Positions 15,247 to 23,279 of a stretch of DNA of 64,000 nucleotides are shown piece after piece. The notes beneath the pieces were generated by a model. It worked only from the letters and a program-made list of their open reading frames with translations. It ran no database searches and had not been told where the DNA came from. Every line of letters begins with the position of its first letter. Within the stretch, counting starts at the first letter, position 1. The DNA comes from Prevotella sp. UBA2754 (lineage in GTDB: Bacteria > Bacteroidota > Bacteroidia > Bacteroidales > Bacteroidaceae), in the NCBI GenBank assembly GCA_002353295.1, contig DEJG01000014.1, positions 6,972-70,971 on the forward strand, written 5' to 3'. A program made the position numbers and the translations under genes.

Positions 15247-15798
15247 ATGACACCACAAGAATACGTACAACTCAAAGCTTTTGCACGACAAGACGGCGTT
15301 TTGCTCGCTTTGTTGCTTATAGGAGGTTTCGCCCTTTACATCTCCGGGCTCACCAATCCTATACTGGGAGTGATGGCTATGATTGTCATACTCTCCTCCC
15401 CTTTCTATGCAGCCAGCCGACTGCGTCATTTCCGTGATTACGGACGCGAAGGAATCATATCCTTTTCGCGCAGTTACGCCTACACCATTCTGTTATTCTT
15501 CTATGCAGGGGTGTTGCTGGCTATTGCTGTCTATCTCTATTTTGCCTTTCTGGACAAGGGGTTCCTGCTCAGTAAGATGATGGAGATATTGCAGTCGCCT
15601 GAAGGCAAACAGGCTATCCAGACTTATGGCCTTGGGGCACAGATGGACGAGAACATCAGGTTTATTTCCGAGATGCGTCCCATCGACTTTGCCCTGAACA
15701 TACTGACCATTAATATCATCTCAGGACTCTTTCTGGGTCTGCCCATAGCTGCCATCATGCAACGATCCAAACCCGAATCTTCAAACTCTAAACTCTAA
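15247..15798 (+). CDS. DUF4199 family membrane protein
   Basis: Starting at the ATG just after the promoter gives 183 residues. Four hydrophobic segments are visible (about 17-37, 40-58, 76-100 and 148-172), with a longer loop between the third and fourth, the usual layout of Bacteroidota DUF4199 proteins. Function is unknown; the gene very often precedes a glycosyltransferase 2 gene, as here, so a role in lipid or polysaccharide modification is inferred. The last codons and the stop are built from a 7-bp tandem repeat. Confidence 0.85.
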   Translation: MTPQEYVQLKAFARQDGVLLALLLIGGFALYISGLTNPILGVMAMIVILSSPFYAASRLRHFRDYGREGIISFSRSYAYTILLFFYAGVLLAIAVYLYFAFLDKGFLLSKMMEILQSPEGKQAIQTYGLGAQMDENIRFISEMRPIDFALNILTINIISGLFLGLPIAAIMQRSKPESSNSKL

Positions 15799-15810
15799 AC
15801 TTTCAACTAT
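15783..15810 (+). repeat. 7-bp-period tandem repeat (AAACTCT type)
   Basis: AAACTCT, AAACTCT, AAACTTT, CAACTAT in register. It encodes the C-terminal tail and stop of the DUF4199 protein and fills the gap before the glycosyltransferase ATG at 15814. Confidence 0.8.
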
Positions 15811-15813
15811 ACA

Positions 15814-16779
15814 ATGGATATATCAGTAGTAATACCTTTATATAACGAAGACGAGTCATTACCCGAACTCTACGAATGGATAGAGCGCGTAATGGCAGCC
15901 AACAACTTCAGTTTTGAAGTAATTTTCGTCAACGACGGTTCTACAGATCACTCATGGGAGGTCATCAGAAAACTGGCCAAACATTCAGAACACGTGAAGG
16001 GCATCAAGTTCCGTCGCAACTATGGCAAGAGTCCTGCACTCTATTGCGGATTCAAGGAGGCACAGGGCGATGTGGTAATTACGATGGATGCCGACCTGCA
16101 AGATTCGCCCGACGAGATTCCAGAACTCTACCGGATGATTAAGGAAGAGGGTTACGATTTGGTGAGCGGTTATAAACAGAAGCGCCACGACCCCCTCTCG
16201 AAAACCATTCCCACCAAGCTATTCAATGCCACAGCCCGAAAAGTGAGTGGCATTAAGAATCTACACGACTTTAACTGCGGACTGAAAGCCTATCGCCGTG
16301 ATGTTATAAAGAATATCGAGGTGTTTGGCGAAATGCACCGTTTCATTCCCTATTTGGCCAAGAATGCCGGATTCAGCAAAATCGGCGAAAAGGTGGTTCA
16401 CCACCAGAAGCGCCAGTACGGCAAATCGAAGTTCATGGGTTGGAACCGTTTTGTGAATGGCTATCTCGACCTGCTGACGCTATGGTTCCTAGGTACTTTC
16501 GGCAAGAAACCGATGCACGTCTTTGGATTCCTCGGCACCTTGGTATTCATCGTAGGTTTCTGTGCAGCAGTATTCCTGGGCGCCGAGAAGGCTTGGGCAC
16601 TTTATCATCACATTCCCATGCGACTGGTTACCGATTCACCTTACTTCTACATTGCCTTGACTATGATGATGATTGGCACTCAATTGTTCTTGGCAGGATT
16701 TCTGGGTGACCTTATCAGTCGCAACAGTGCTGGACGTAACGACTACCAGATAGAGGAGGAAATTAGATGCGGAAAATAG
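15814..16779 (+). CDS. Family 2 glycosyltransferase (undecaprenyl/dolichyl-phosphate sugar type)
   Basis: A 321-residue protein with a GT-A domain: VVIPLYNEDESLPEL at the start, the D-A-D-L-Q metal-binding motif (MDADLQDSPDEIPEL, near residue 91) and the LKAYRR segment. Two membrane helices lie at about 233-258 and 272-296. This matches DPM1/ArnC-like enzymes that move a nucleotide sugar to a polyprenyl phosphate at the cytoplasmic face of the inner membrane. It overlaps the next gene by 13 bp, so operon membership is clear. The sugar is unknown. Confidence 0.88.
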   Translation: MDISVVIPLYNEDESLPELYEWIERVMAANNFSFEVIFVNDGSTDHSWEVIRKLAKHSEHVKGIKFRRNYGKSPALYCGFKEAQGDVVITMDADLQDSPDEIPELYRMIKEEGYDLVSGYKQKRHDPLSKTIPTKLFNATARKVSGIKNLHDFNCGLKAYRRDVIKNIEVFGEMHRFIPYLAKNAGFSKIGEKVVHHQKRQYGKSKFMGWNRFVNGYLDLLTLWFLGTFGKKPMHVFGFLGTLVFIVGFCAAVFLGAEKAWALYHHIPMRLVTDSPYFYIALTMMMIGTQLFLAGFLGDLISRNSAGRNDYQIEEEIRCGK

Positions 16780-17258
16780 TTATCTACATTTTGACACTAA
16801 CGGTCATCATGGTTGCCTGTACCAGCATCGACTGCCCTGTCCAGAACAGAGTCTATACACTCTATACGCTGGAGAAAGCTAATGGGGATGACGATACGCT
16901 GAAAGTCGACACTCTGTTTATTACGACTGAGCGCGCCGATGGCACCGACTCGTTATTGTTGAATGGAGTCACAGGCATCAGTTCTTTTGAATTGCCCATC
17001 AGCTACACCCAACCTGAAGACGTCTTCTGCGTCACCCTGTGCGATACACTTGGCAACATCTACGAAGACACTATTTGGGTCAAGAAAGACAACTTTCCTC
17101 ATTTTGAATCAGTCGACTGTCAGGCAACCTATTTTCATCAACTGACAGGTGTACGCTATACAGAAAATATCATCGACTCGGTAGTCATCGATAATTCAAC
17201 CGTCAATTATGATGCAAGCAACGAACATTTCCACATTTATTTCAAGGACCGTTATTAG
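16767..17258 (+). CDS. DUF6452-like lipoprotein
   Basis: A 163-residue lipoprotein with signal peptide and lipobox at residue 18 (MVAC). The mature part is mainly beta, with D-C-P at residues 22-24, several T-L-x-V-D-T strands and paired cysteines (near 88/91 and 118). I link it to DUF6452 because of this pattern and its position before a DUF6048-like gene; function is unknown. It overlaps both neighbours. Confidence 0.65.
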   Translation: MRKIVIYILTLTVIMVACTSIDCPVQNRVYTLYTLEKANGDDDTLKVDTLFITTERADGTDSLLLNGVTGISSFELPISYTQPEDVFCVTLCDTLGNIYEDTIWVKKDNFPHFESVDCQATYFHQLTGVRYTENIIDSVVIDNSTVNYDASNEHFHIYFKDRY

Positions 17259-17901
17259 CCTTATACTGCTCATGACAGCCTCCTCAGCACATGCGCAACT
17301 GAAAATGTTCCGCATGGAGAAAGATTCCATACCCCTTTTCCGAGGTTTCGCTGTCTCTTTTGACCTAGTAGGTCCAGCGCGACTTCTGTGGAGTGATCAC
17401 GGAGAGATTGAAGGTGCTCTACGCATCAATCTGCATGACCAGTGGTTCCCTATCGTGGAAATCGGTGTCGGAAAGGCCAATCATGAGAAAGACGAGGTGA
17501 CTGGTATAACGTATAAGACCACAGCTCCCTACTTTCGCATTGGCATCGACCTCAATCTGCTCAAAAACAAACACCAGTCCAACCGGCTTTATGGCGGCAT
17601 CCGTTACGCCTTTACCTCCTATAAGGTTGATATCATACGTGAGGATCTGCCCGACCCCGTCTGGCAATACGAAACAGGCTTTGGCGTGGAAGGCTTGAAG
17701 TGCAATATGCACTGGTTCGAAGTCGTATTAGGTATCGATGCCAAGATCTTTGGACCGTTGCACCTAGGGTGGAGCATACGTTATAAACGGCGCATCAGTC
17801 ACAAGGAAGGCGACATCGGGCAGACGTGGTATGTTCCAGGATTTGGCATAAACGACCAAAACAGCGTCGGTCTCAATTTCAACGCTATTATTGATATCTG
17901 A
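17209..17901 (+). CDS. DUF6048-like outer-membrane beta-barrel protein
   Basis: A 230-residue protein with signal peptide ending near residue 30 (SSAHAQ). Alternating polar/aromatic strands (GALRINLHDQWFPIVEIGVG, APYFRIGIDLNLL, LYGGIRYAFTSY, LGWSIRYKRR) and a terminal aromatic strand indicate a small outer-membrane barrel. The start overlaps the DUF6452-like gene by 50 bp; the ATG at 17212 is equally possible. The pair probably forms a lipoprotein/barrel complex of unknown role. Confidence 0.65.
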   Translation: MMQATNISTFISRTVISLILLMTASSAHAQLKMFRMEKDSIPLFRGFAVSFDLVGPARLLWSDHGEIEGALRINLHDQWFPIVEIGVGKANHEKDEVTGITYKTTAPYFRIGIDLNLLKNKHQSNRLYGGIRYAFTSYKVDIIREDLPDPVWQYETGFGVEGLKCNMHWFEVVLGIDAKIFGPLHLGWSIRYKRRISHKEGDIGQTWYVPGFGINDQNSVGLNFNAIIDI

Positions 17902-18929
17902 TGATGGATGCTACACGCAAGAAACGGCTCATCTGGCAGTTGCCCTTCCTCGTCCTGTTGATTGTAGGAACCATACTGATTATCCGCCAGCAGCGGAACA
18001 TGCCTTACAAGACCAATCAAGGCACCATTTTCGGCACATTCTATACCGTTACCTATCAGTCTGACAAGGATTATCATGCTGACATCAAGGCTGCCCTTTT
18101 GCAGGTTGATTCAGCCCTTTCCATGTTTAATGAGAAATCTGTTATTTCGCGTATTAATCAAAGCTATGGAGGCCCCGTTAATCAGATGTTTCTCGATGTT
18201 TATGAGAAAGCCGTTCAGATTTCAAAGGAGACCGACGGCGCCTTTGATATTACCGTTGCTCCTTTGGTCAATGCCTGGGGCTTTGGTTTTAAGAGTGGGG
18301 CTATGCCCACCCGCCAGCAAGTGGACTCCATCCGCCAGTTTGTAGGATGGCAGAAAGTCAGTCTGAAAGGCCATACCATTCAGAAGTCCGACCGCCGCAC
18401 GATGCTCGATTGTTCGGCCATCGCTAAAGGCTACGGTGTCGATGTAGTAGCCCAAGTATTGAAGAAACAAGGCGTCACCAACTATATGGTGGAGATAGGA
18501 GGCGAAATCATCACCCACGGCATCAGTCCCAGGCGACTGCCTTGGCGCGTGGGTGTCATCAAGCCCACAGACGACTCACTCTCTAACAATAATGAATACC
18601 AGACCATTCTCAATGTCACTGACAAGGCAATGGCCACCAGCGGCAACTATCGCAACTTTTATTACAAAGGCGGTAAGCGCTATGCCCACACCATCGATCC
18701 AAAGACGGGCTATCCCATTCAACACAACATCCTGTCGGCCACTGTTCTGGCCAGTGATTGTGCTACAGCTGATGCTTATGCCACTTCATTTATGGTGATG
18801 GGATTAGAAGGTGCCCAGCGTATTCTGGAGCGTCACCCCGAACTGATGGCATACCTCATCTATACCAACAAGAATAACGAGTATGCCGTCTGGTTCTCGC
18901 CCTCCCTCAAAGAAAAAATAGAACCTTAA
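17901..18929 (+). CDS. apbE: FAD:protein FMN transferase (ApbE)
   Basis: The 342-residue protein has an N-terminal membrane anchor (about 12-30) and the ApbE domain: FGTFYTVTY, SMFNEKSVISRIN, GAFDITVAPLVNAWGFG, CSAIAKGYGVD and the C-terminal HTIDPKTGYP motif. The enzyme uses FAD and magnesium to attach FMN covalently to threonine in target proteins such as NqrB/NqrC or RnfG on the periplasmic side. No target gene is in the window. Its ATG overlaps the upstream stop (TGATG). Confidence 0.92.
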   Translation: MMDATRKKRLIWQLPFLVLLIVGTILIIRQQRNMPYKTNQGTIFGTFYTVTYQSDKDYHADIKAALLQVDSALSMFNEKSVISRINQSYGGPVNQMFLDVYEKAVQISKETDGAFDITVAPLVNAWGFGFKSGAMPTRQQVDSIRQFVGWQKVSLKGHTIQKSDRRTMLDCSAIAKGYGVDVVAQVLKKQGVTNYMVEIGGEIITHGISPRRLPWRVGVIKPTDDSLSNNNEYQTILNVTDKAMATSGNYRNFYYKGGKRYAHTIDPKTGYPIQHNILSATVLASDCATADAYATSFMVMGLEGAQRILERHPELMAYLIYTNKNNEYAVWFSPSLKEKIEP

Positions 18930-18931
18930 AG

Positions 18932-18959
18932 TAGTTCATAGTTCATAGTTCATAGTTTA
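18932..18959 (+). repeat. 7-bp-period tandem repeat (TAGTTCA type)
   Basis: Three exact TAGTTCA copies and one TAGTTTA fill the whole gap between the apbE stop and the ATG of the Crp/Fnr gene at 18961. Confidence 0.9.
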
Positions 18960-18960
18960 G

Positions 18961-19635
18961 ATGTCCGCACCACTCCACCTATACGACAAGCTGCTGCAGT
19001 TCACGCTCTTTCAGGGCATGAGCCATGCCGACCTCATGGAGGTGGTGACCCACACCAAGATAGGTTTTCACAAATTTCCTAAGGGCAAGTGCATAGCCAG
19101 TGCAGGCGAACCCTGCAATCAATTGATTTTTCTCATCAATGGCAGTATAGAAGCCATCCATAAAGCCGACAACAACAACTACCATGTAGTGGAACGTCTA
19201 CAAGCTCCCTATCTCCCTGAGCCAGAGCGTCTTTTCGGCATTCACCAACAATTCGCAAACACCTACACCACCCTCACCGACGTCAACCTCATCACCATCG
19301 ACAAGCAAGAGGTATTGCTACTACTTGAAACCCAATTGGTGTTCCGCCTGAACATGCTTAACATGATGGCTACTGAAACCCATCGTTTGATGTATCATCC
19401 CTGGCGCCCCTGTCCTAAGAGTTTGCGCGAACGCCTCACCCATTTCTTCTTTGCCCATTGTCAATATCCGGCAGGTTCCAAGACCTTTTATATTCTCATG
19501 CGCCAATTAGCCGACCTTTTGAACGACAGCCGTCTCGACATTTCCGATGCCCTCAACGCCATGCAGTCCGACGGTCTGCTCACCCTCCACCGCGGTCGCA
19601 TCGAAATCCCCATGCTCGAACGCCTGCTGATGTAA
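18961..19635 (+). CDS. Crp/Fnr family transcriptional regulator
   Basis: A 224-residue protein with an N-terminal cyclic-nucleotide-binding-like barrel (~10-130; KFPKGKCIASAGEPCNQLIFLINGSIE is the typical core) and a C-terminal winged helix (~150-220; LADLLNDSRLDISDALNAMQSDGLLTLHRGRIEI). There is no Fnr-type N-terminal cysteine cluster, so iron-sulfur oxygen sensing is unlikely; the effector is unknown. It is separated from apbE only by a heptamer repeat and probably belongs to the same operon. Confidence 0.85.
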   Translation: MSAPLHLYDKLLQFTLFQGMSHADLMEVVTHTKIGFHKFPKGKCIASAGEPCNQLIFLINGSIEAIHKADNNNYHVVERLQAPYLPEPERLFGIHQQFANTYTTLTDVNLITIDKQEVLLLLETQLVFRLNMLNMMATETHRLMYHPWRPCPKSLRERLTHFFFAHCQYPAGSKTFYILMRQLADLLNDSRLDISDALNAMQSDGLLTLHRGRIEIPMLERLLM

Positions 19636-19704
19636 TCATCGGCAATGATGAACTTCATAGTTCAAAAAAAGAAATATTTCTTTTGTCCTTTCCTAAAAAG
19701 ATAG

Positions 19705-19712
19705 TATCTTTG
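19705..19712 (+). promoter_or_regulatory. -7 promoter box of the fimbrillin-region leader RNA
   Basis: TATCTTTG, about 217 bp upstream of the first start codon at 19929; transcription should begin near 19719. Confidence 0.65.
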
Positions 19713-19718
19713 CAACCG

Positions 19719-19885
19719 AAATTATTAAGGCAACACTAAAAACCATGCAGCGAAAGTCAATTTTTGCCCCCCACAACAGCAGGCACTGACACCTGTGACA
19801 TTCTGTTAGCAACAACGGCACGGCATGTGCCCGAATCCTATATGCGGCTTTGCTTGGAGTAATCCAGGCAAAGCTGTTTTCTTTT
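19719..19885 (+). ncRNA. Candidate leader or small RNA ending in a terminator
   Basis: The ~165 nt between the promoter at 19705-19712 and the terminator at 19847-19885 hold no plausible gene. A short dyad GGCAC-GGCAT-GTGCC (19817-19831) lies inside. The arrangement fits an attenuated leader of the fimbrillin-like genes or an independent small RNA. No second TAnnTTTG box is evident between 19886 and 19928, which favours attenuation. This is an inference from layout. Confidence 0.4.
19847..19885 (+). terminator. Intrinsic terminator or attenuator in the leader
   Basis: A 12-bp stem (GCTTTGCTTGGA / TCCAGGCAAAGC, one G-T pair) with a 4-nt loop, followed by TGTTTTCTTTT. It lies between the only visible promoter and the downstream genes. 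Confidence 0.8.
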
Positions 19886-19928
19886 ATACCTGAAACTAAT
19901 TGTATCACTTATTTATAAGATTTAAACT

Positions 19929-20069
19929 ATGAAGAAAAACAAAAAGTATGAAAAACCCTCCACGGAGGTAGTAATGTTGCAGCAGCAATCGACGCTGCTC
20001 ACAGGTAGTGGTAACGGAGTGGACCCGCTGAGCCCGTTCGCCCCCGGCAACGACCCGCTGAACCCGTGA
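19929..20069 (+). CDS. 46-residue peptide upstream of fimbrillin-like gene
   Basis: A short gene starting MKKNKKYEKPSTEVVMLQQQ and continuing STLLTGSGNG. The pattern basic start, P-S-x-E-V-V, L-Q-Q-Q and L-L-x-G-S-G recurs, to my knowledge, in small unannotated Bacteroidales peptides near surface-protein genes. The C-terminus is Pro/Gly/Asp-rich with two D-P-L repeats. There is no signal peptide. The gene ends 40 bp before the fimbrillin-like ATG. Function is unknown; a peptide precursor or a leader peptide are possibilities. Confidence 0.6.
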   Translation: MKKNKKYEKPSTEVVMLQQQSTLLTGSGNGVDPLSPFAPGNDPLNP

Positions 20070-20109
20070 TCCAATGAACATGTTGAACTTAAAAACGAAA
20101 AGAAAGACA

Positions 20110-21660
20110 ATGAAGACAATGAAATTATTCAGCATGGCTGCTGTAGCCCTCCTGATGGCTGCCTGCAGCAACAGCGACGATTTTGACGTTCAGAAACCTG
20201 CCGAGACAGCGGGCGTGTACCACTTCGAGGCTACTATTGCAGCTCCCGATGCCGATGCCACCATGCGTACGGTATATACAGAGGACGGCACAACTATCAA
20301 CGTGGCATGGGCTGTGGGCGACAAGATTGCCCTGGTACATAACGGTGTGAAGGACGTTGCCGAGGTAAAGGCCGTCGACGGTTCCGGCAATGCAACCATC
20401 GAGGCTGACTTTACCGGCAGTCCTAAGGATAATGATGACATCACCCTGGCTTATCCCGCCAATGCCGTGGTTTCCGCTACACCCTATGATCCGTTCCCCT
20501 TTACTCCTAATCCTGACATCTTTGACATAGTGAAAGACCAGGATGGTACGCTGGCGTATATCCAGGATAACCTTGACTTACGCATGGGCTCCGGCAAACT
20601 GGCTGTCAGCGGAAGCGATGTCTCGCTCAAGGGAAGCGTGTCAGTCCCCAGCCTCATCTGCATTTGGAAACTGACGCTGCAGGACGAGTCCTCTAACGCC
20701 CTCTCTGCCACCCAACTGACGTTCATAAATAACACTGCCACCCAGGCTAAGGCAAAGAGCACAGCTAAGAGCGAGTATTACCTCTGCGTGGTTCCTAGTT
20801 TTATTCCTTACCCCTCGGGCACCTTCTCTTTCGTGGCTACCGTGGGCAGCGACGCCTATATCTTCTGGAAGACGGGCTTAAGTCTCACCGCAGGCAAGTA
20901 CTACCAGAGCACGGTAAAGATGGCGAAGCCCACCGACCTCAAAGATATTTCAGGAACCGAATACACGGTGAAGAACGGTGAAGTATTGACCGGTACGCTG
21001 GCAAACAACGTGAAAATCAGCATCGCCGATGGCGCCACCGTCTTGCTGAAGGGTGTGACCATCAATGGCAATAACAGTATTAGTTACGAATGGGCAGGCA
21101 TCACCTGCGTGGGCAGCGCCACCATCATCCTCGAAGGCTATAACACGGTGAAGGGATTCTATGATGAATATCCCGGCATCTACGTACCCGAGAACAAGAC
21201 GCTCACCATCGATGGCACTGGCTCGCTCAATGCCAGCAGCAATGGCTATGCTGCCGGTATCGGCGGCTGTGAGTTTGCCTGCGGCAACATCGTCATCAAG
21301 GGCGGCAACATCACGGCCACGGGCGGCAACAGTAGTGCCGGCATCGGCGGCGGCTATGATGCTTCCTACGGCAATATCACCATCAGCGGTGGCACCGTCA
21401 CTGCCACGGGAGGCTTCTCTGCTGCCGGTATCGGCGGCGGCTATTATGGCAGCTGCGGCAGCACCATCACCATCACCAGCGGCGTGACCAAGGTGACGGC
21501 CACGAAGGGCGATTATGCCCCCAACAGCATCGGTGCGGGCAATACAGGCACTTGCGGCACGGTAACCATCGGCGGCACGGTATATTGGGACGGTTCAGCT
21601 TACAAGAACGGTGGCGATACCTATCTTCCCACCAGTCCGCTCGTATATCCAGCACCATAA
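20110..21660 (+). CDS. Fimbrillin-like lipoprotein with Gly-rich beta-helix C-terminus
   Basis: I start at the ATG at 20110 (MKTMKLFSMAAVALLMAAC), which gives a lipobox at about residue 19; an earlier ATG adds a charged stretch. Residues ~30-290 follow the Mfa-like/fimbrillin pattern (F-x-A-x-I ... T-R-T-V-Y ... W-x-x-G-D-K-I-A-L). From ~340 to 500 there are repeats of the type A-G-I-G-G-G-x-x-x-x-x-G-x-I-T-I-x-G-G-x-V-T-A-T-G, predicted to form a right-handed beta-helix. Length is 516. It is probably an outer-surface or pilus-associated protein; adhesion is inferred. Confidence 0.75.
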   Translation: MKTMKLFSMAAVALLMAACSNSDDFDVQKPAETAGVYHFEATIAAPDADATMRTVYTEDGTTINVAWAVGDKIALVHNGVKDVAEVKAVDGSGNATIEADFTGSPKDNDDITLAYPANAVVSATPYDPFPFTPNPDIFDIVKDQDGTLAYIQDNLDLRMGSGKLAVSGSDVSLKGSVSVPSLICIWKLTLQDESSNALSATQLTFINNTATQAKAKSTAKSEYYLCVVPSFIPYPSGTFSFVATVGSDAYIFWKTGLSLTAGKYYQSTVKMAKPTDLKDISGTEYTVKNGEVLTGTLANNVKISIADGATVLLKGVTINGNNSISYEWAGITCVGSATIILEGYNTVKGFYDEYPGIYVPENKTLTIDGTGSLNASSNGYAAGIGGCEFACGNIVIKGGNITATGGNSSAGIGGGYDASYGNITISGGTVTATGGFSAAGIGGGYYGSCGSTITITSGVTKVTATKGDYAPNSIGAGNTGTCGTVTIGGTVYWDGSAYKNGGDTYLPTSPLVYPAP

Positions 21661-21691
21661 CGCCACGGTAACATAAAATTTTAATTTTGAG

Positions 21692-21729
21692 AGGATACTC
21701 CCAGCGTTTCAAGGGGAGTATCCTTTTTC
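21692..21729 (+). terminator. Terminator after fimbrillin-like gene
   Basis: AGGATACTCC / GGAGTATCCT stem followed by TTTTTCTTT. Confidence 0.85.
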
Positions 21730-21853
21730 TTTGCCTTGCTTTGGGGGTACACTCACCCAAAAAGCAAGGATATGAAGAGAAAAAGCAAAACAGTTCGCCT
21801 GTTGGTGAACTCATTTTTTCCCTGCAAAAAAACCAAATTTACGGCAAATTTAT

Positions 21854-21861
21854 TACTTTTG
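21854..21861 (+). promoter_or_regulatory. -7 promoter box of the acyltransferase gene
   Basis: TACTTTTG, 33 bp upstream of the ATG at 21895; it supports that start against longer in-frame extensions. Confidence 0.55.
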
Positions 21862-21894
21862 TACCCAAGAATTAATAAGAATTGTGATAATAGC

Positions 21895-22452
21895 ATGGAT
21901 AATAATATGTTTGACACCATAGATGCCACGGGAACAGGACGCAAGAGCGACCCTCGTATGCGCAACGTAGAGGCAGAGATGATACGTAGTCATGAACTGT
22001 GCCTCAAAATCTCGGCAAGAAAACCCACCGACCCCGATTACAAGGGACTGCTGGAGGAATTGTTTCAGTGTGCATTAGACGATAGTGTCGTCGTTGTGTC
22101 ACCCTTCTATTGCGATTGCGGATGCCGGATGACCTTCGGGAAGAATGTGACCATCAACAAGGGAGCCACCATCCTCTCGCCGGGTAGGGTTGTGATAGAA
22201 GACAATGTGCTGATAGGTCCCGAGGTGAAGATAGTCACTGTTGATCACGACCTCTACGACAGGCACGACCTGTTTCATTTCGGTCAGGTGACCATCAAGG
22301 AGAATGCGTGGATATGCATCGGAGCCATCATCTGTCCCGGTGTCACCATAGGCCGCAATGCCGTCGTAGCCGCTGGTGCCGTAGTCACCAAGGATGTCCC
22401 CGACAACGCAGTAGTCGGTGGCAATCCCGCCAAAATCATCAAAACCCTCTGA
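21895..22452 (+). CDS. Hexapeptide-repeat O-acetyltransferase (maltose/galactoside type)
   Basis: A 185-residue protein with the N-terminal helical Mac domain (~20-60; RSHELCLKISARKPTDPDY) followed by a left-handed beta-helix: ITINKGATI-like repeats, VTVDHDLYDR with the catalytic His near residue 119, and G-R-N-A-V-V-A-A-G-A-V-V-T-K-D-V-P at the C-terminal end. Such trimers move acetyl groups from acetyl-CoA to sugar hydroxyls in the cytoplasm. The acceptor is unknown. The first ATG after the promoter is used. Confidence 0.85.
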   Translation: MDNNMFDTIDATGTGRKSDPRMRNVEAEMIRSHELCLKISARKPTDPDYKGLLEELFQCALDDSVVVVSPFYCDCGCRMTFGKNVTINKGATILSPGRVVIEDNVLIGPEVKIVTVDHDLYDRHDLFHFGQVTIKENAWICIGAIICPGVTIGRNAVVAAGAVVTKDVPDNAVVGGNPAKIIKTL

Positions 22453-22488
22453 CCATTGTTGGCATCATATATACACAAAAACAGTGAA

Positions 22489-22563
22489 AGCCGAAGGCAG
22501 AACCAAACTTTGGGGTTCACTTCAGAAATTGCCCCCGTGTGAGATTTCTTCCGCCTTCGGGCT
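22489..22563 (+). ncRNA. Candidate three-way-junction RNA structure
   Basis: In the 354-bp region between the acyltransferase gene and greA, a 10-bp stem with one bulge (AGCCGAAGGC with GCCTTCGGGCT) encloses two hairpins: GAACC/GGTTC (22500-22518) and AGAAAT/ATTTCT (22524-22549). Together they would form a three-way junction. It lies downstream of the acyltransferase gene and could be a 3' UTR element or a separate RNA. Recognised only by eye; both strands would fold. Confidence 0.35.
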
Positions 22564-22618
22564 GAAAGGCCTTTAAACAGGGGAATTTTCAATTTTCGAA
22601 TTGTTAAAATCGATTTTT

Positions 22619-22655
22619 GTCCGCACTGTCACGATGAGACGGTGCGGATTTGTTT
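22619..22655 (+). terminator. Probable terminator before greA
   Basis: CCGCACTGTC / GACGGTGCGG stem with one mismatch and a 7-nt loop, followed by ATTTGTTTAT. The T-tract is weak. It would insulate greA from upstream transcription. Confidence 0.5.
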
Positions 22656-22762
22656 ATGAGTTTCATTACGAGTTTCTGTTTTTCGAGTGCACTCCGGAAA
22701 AAAGCCCTTCGCAGAGAGAACGTAAGGTATTAACAATTTAAAAATGCGAAGAAAATGCGGGA

Positions 22763-22800
22763 TTTTCTTTGCTTTTTACTCACTTATTCGTACCTTTGCA
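22763..22800 (+). promoter_or_regulatory. Promoter of greA (TTTG-N19-TACCTTTG)
   Basis: TTTG at 22768-22771, a 19-bp spacer and TACCTTTG at 22791-22798, 8 nt before the ATG. Nearly identical to the DUF4199 promoter. Confidence 0.8.
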
Positions 22801-22806
22801 GATTGT

Positions 22807-23271
22807 ATGGAATATATGTCACAAGAGGGCTACGATAAACTGGTGGCCGAATTGAAACAATTGGAGAACGTGGAACTGCCAAGGGTCAGGGAAGCAATAG
22901 CGGAGGCTCGCGACAAGGGTGACCTGAGCGAGAACTTCGAATACCATGCAGCCAAGCGCGAACAGGGACGACTGCTGGGCCAGATACGCTTTAAGCAGCG
23001 TGTGCTGGAGTTTGCAAGAGTCATTGACACCAAGCGACTGGGCACGGATGCGGTGGGACTGCTGTCGAAAGTGGAAATCACCAATCTGGGCAACCAGAAC
23101 CGCATGACCTATATGCTGGTGAATCCGCACGAGGCTAATCTGCGCGAAGGCAAAATCTCCATCAAATCGCCTATCGGACAGGCGTTGCTCAACAAGAAAG
23201 TGGGCGACGAGGTGGTAGTGCGCGTGCCTGCCGGTATGCTGAAACTGAGAATAGAAAGTATTACGTTGTGA
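22807..23271 (+). CDS. greA: Transcription elongation factor GreA
   Basis: With the ATG right after the promoter the protein has 154 residues, standard for GreA. The N-terminal coiled coil (1-~75) carries the tip D-L-S-E-N-F-E-Y used to reach the RNA polymerase active centre; the C-terminal FKBP-like domain includes ISIKSPIGQALLNKKVGDEV. It stimulates cleavage of backtracked transcripts in the cytoplasm. A longer in-frame extension upstream covers the promoter and is not used. Confidence 0.95.
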   Translation: MEYMSQEGYDKLVAELKQLENVELPRVREAIAEARDKGDLSENFEYHAAKREQGRLLGQIRFKQRVLEFARVIDTKRLGTDAVGLLSKVEITNLGNQNRMTYMLVNPHEANLREGKISIKSPIGQALLNKKVGDEVVVRVPAGMLKLRIESITL

Positions 23272-23279
23272 AAAAGACA

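Noticed and set aside
21161..21487. Plus-strand Ala/Ser-rich frame inside the fimbrillin-like gene
   Set aside because: It is an out-of-frame reading of the Gly-rich repeats.
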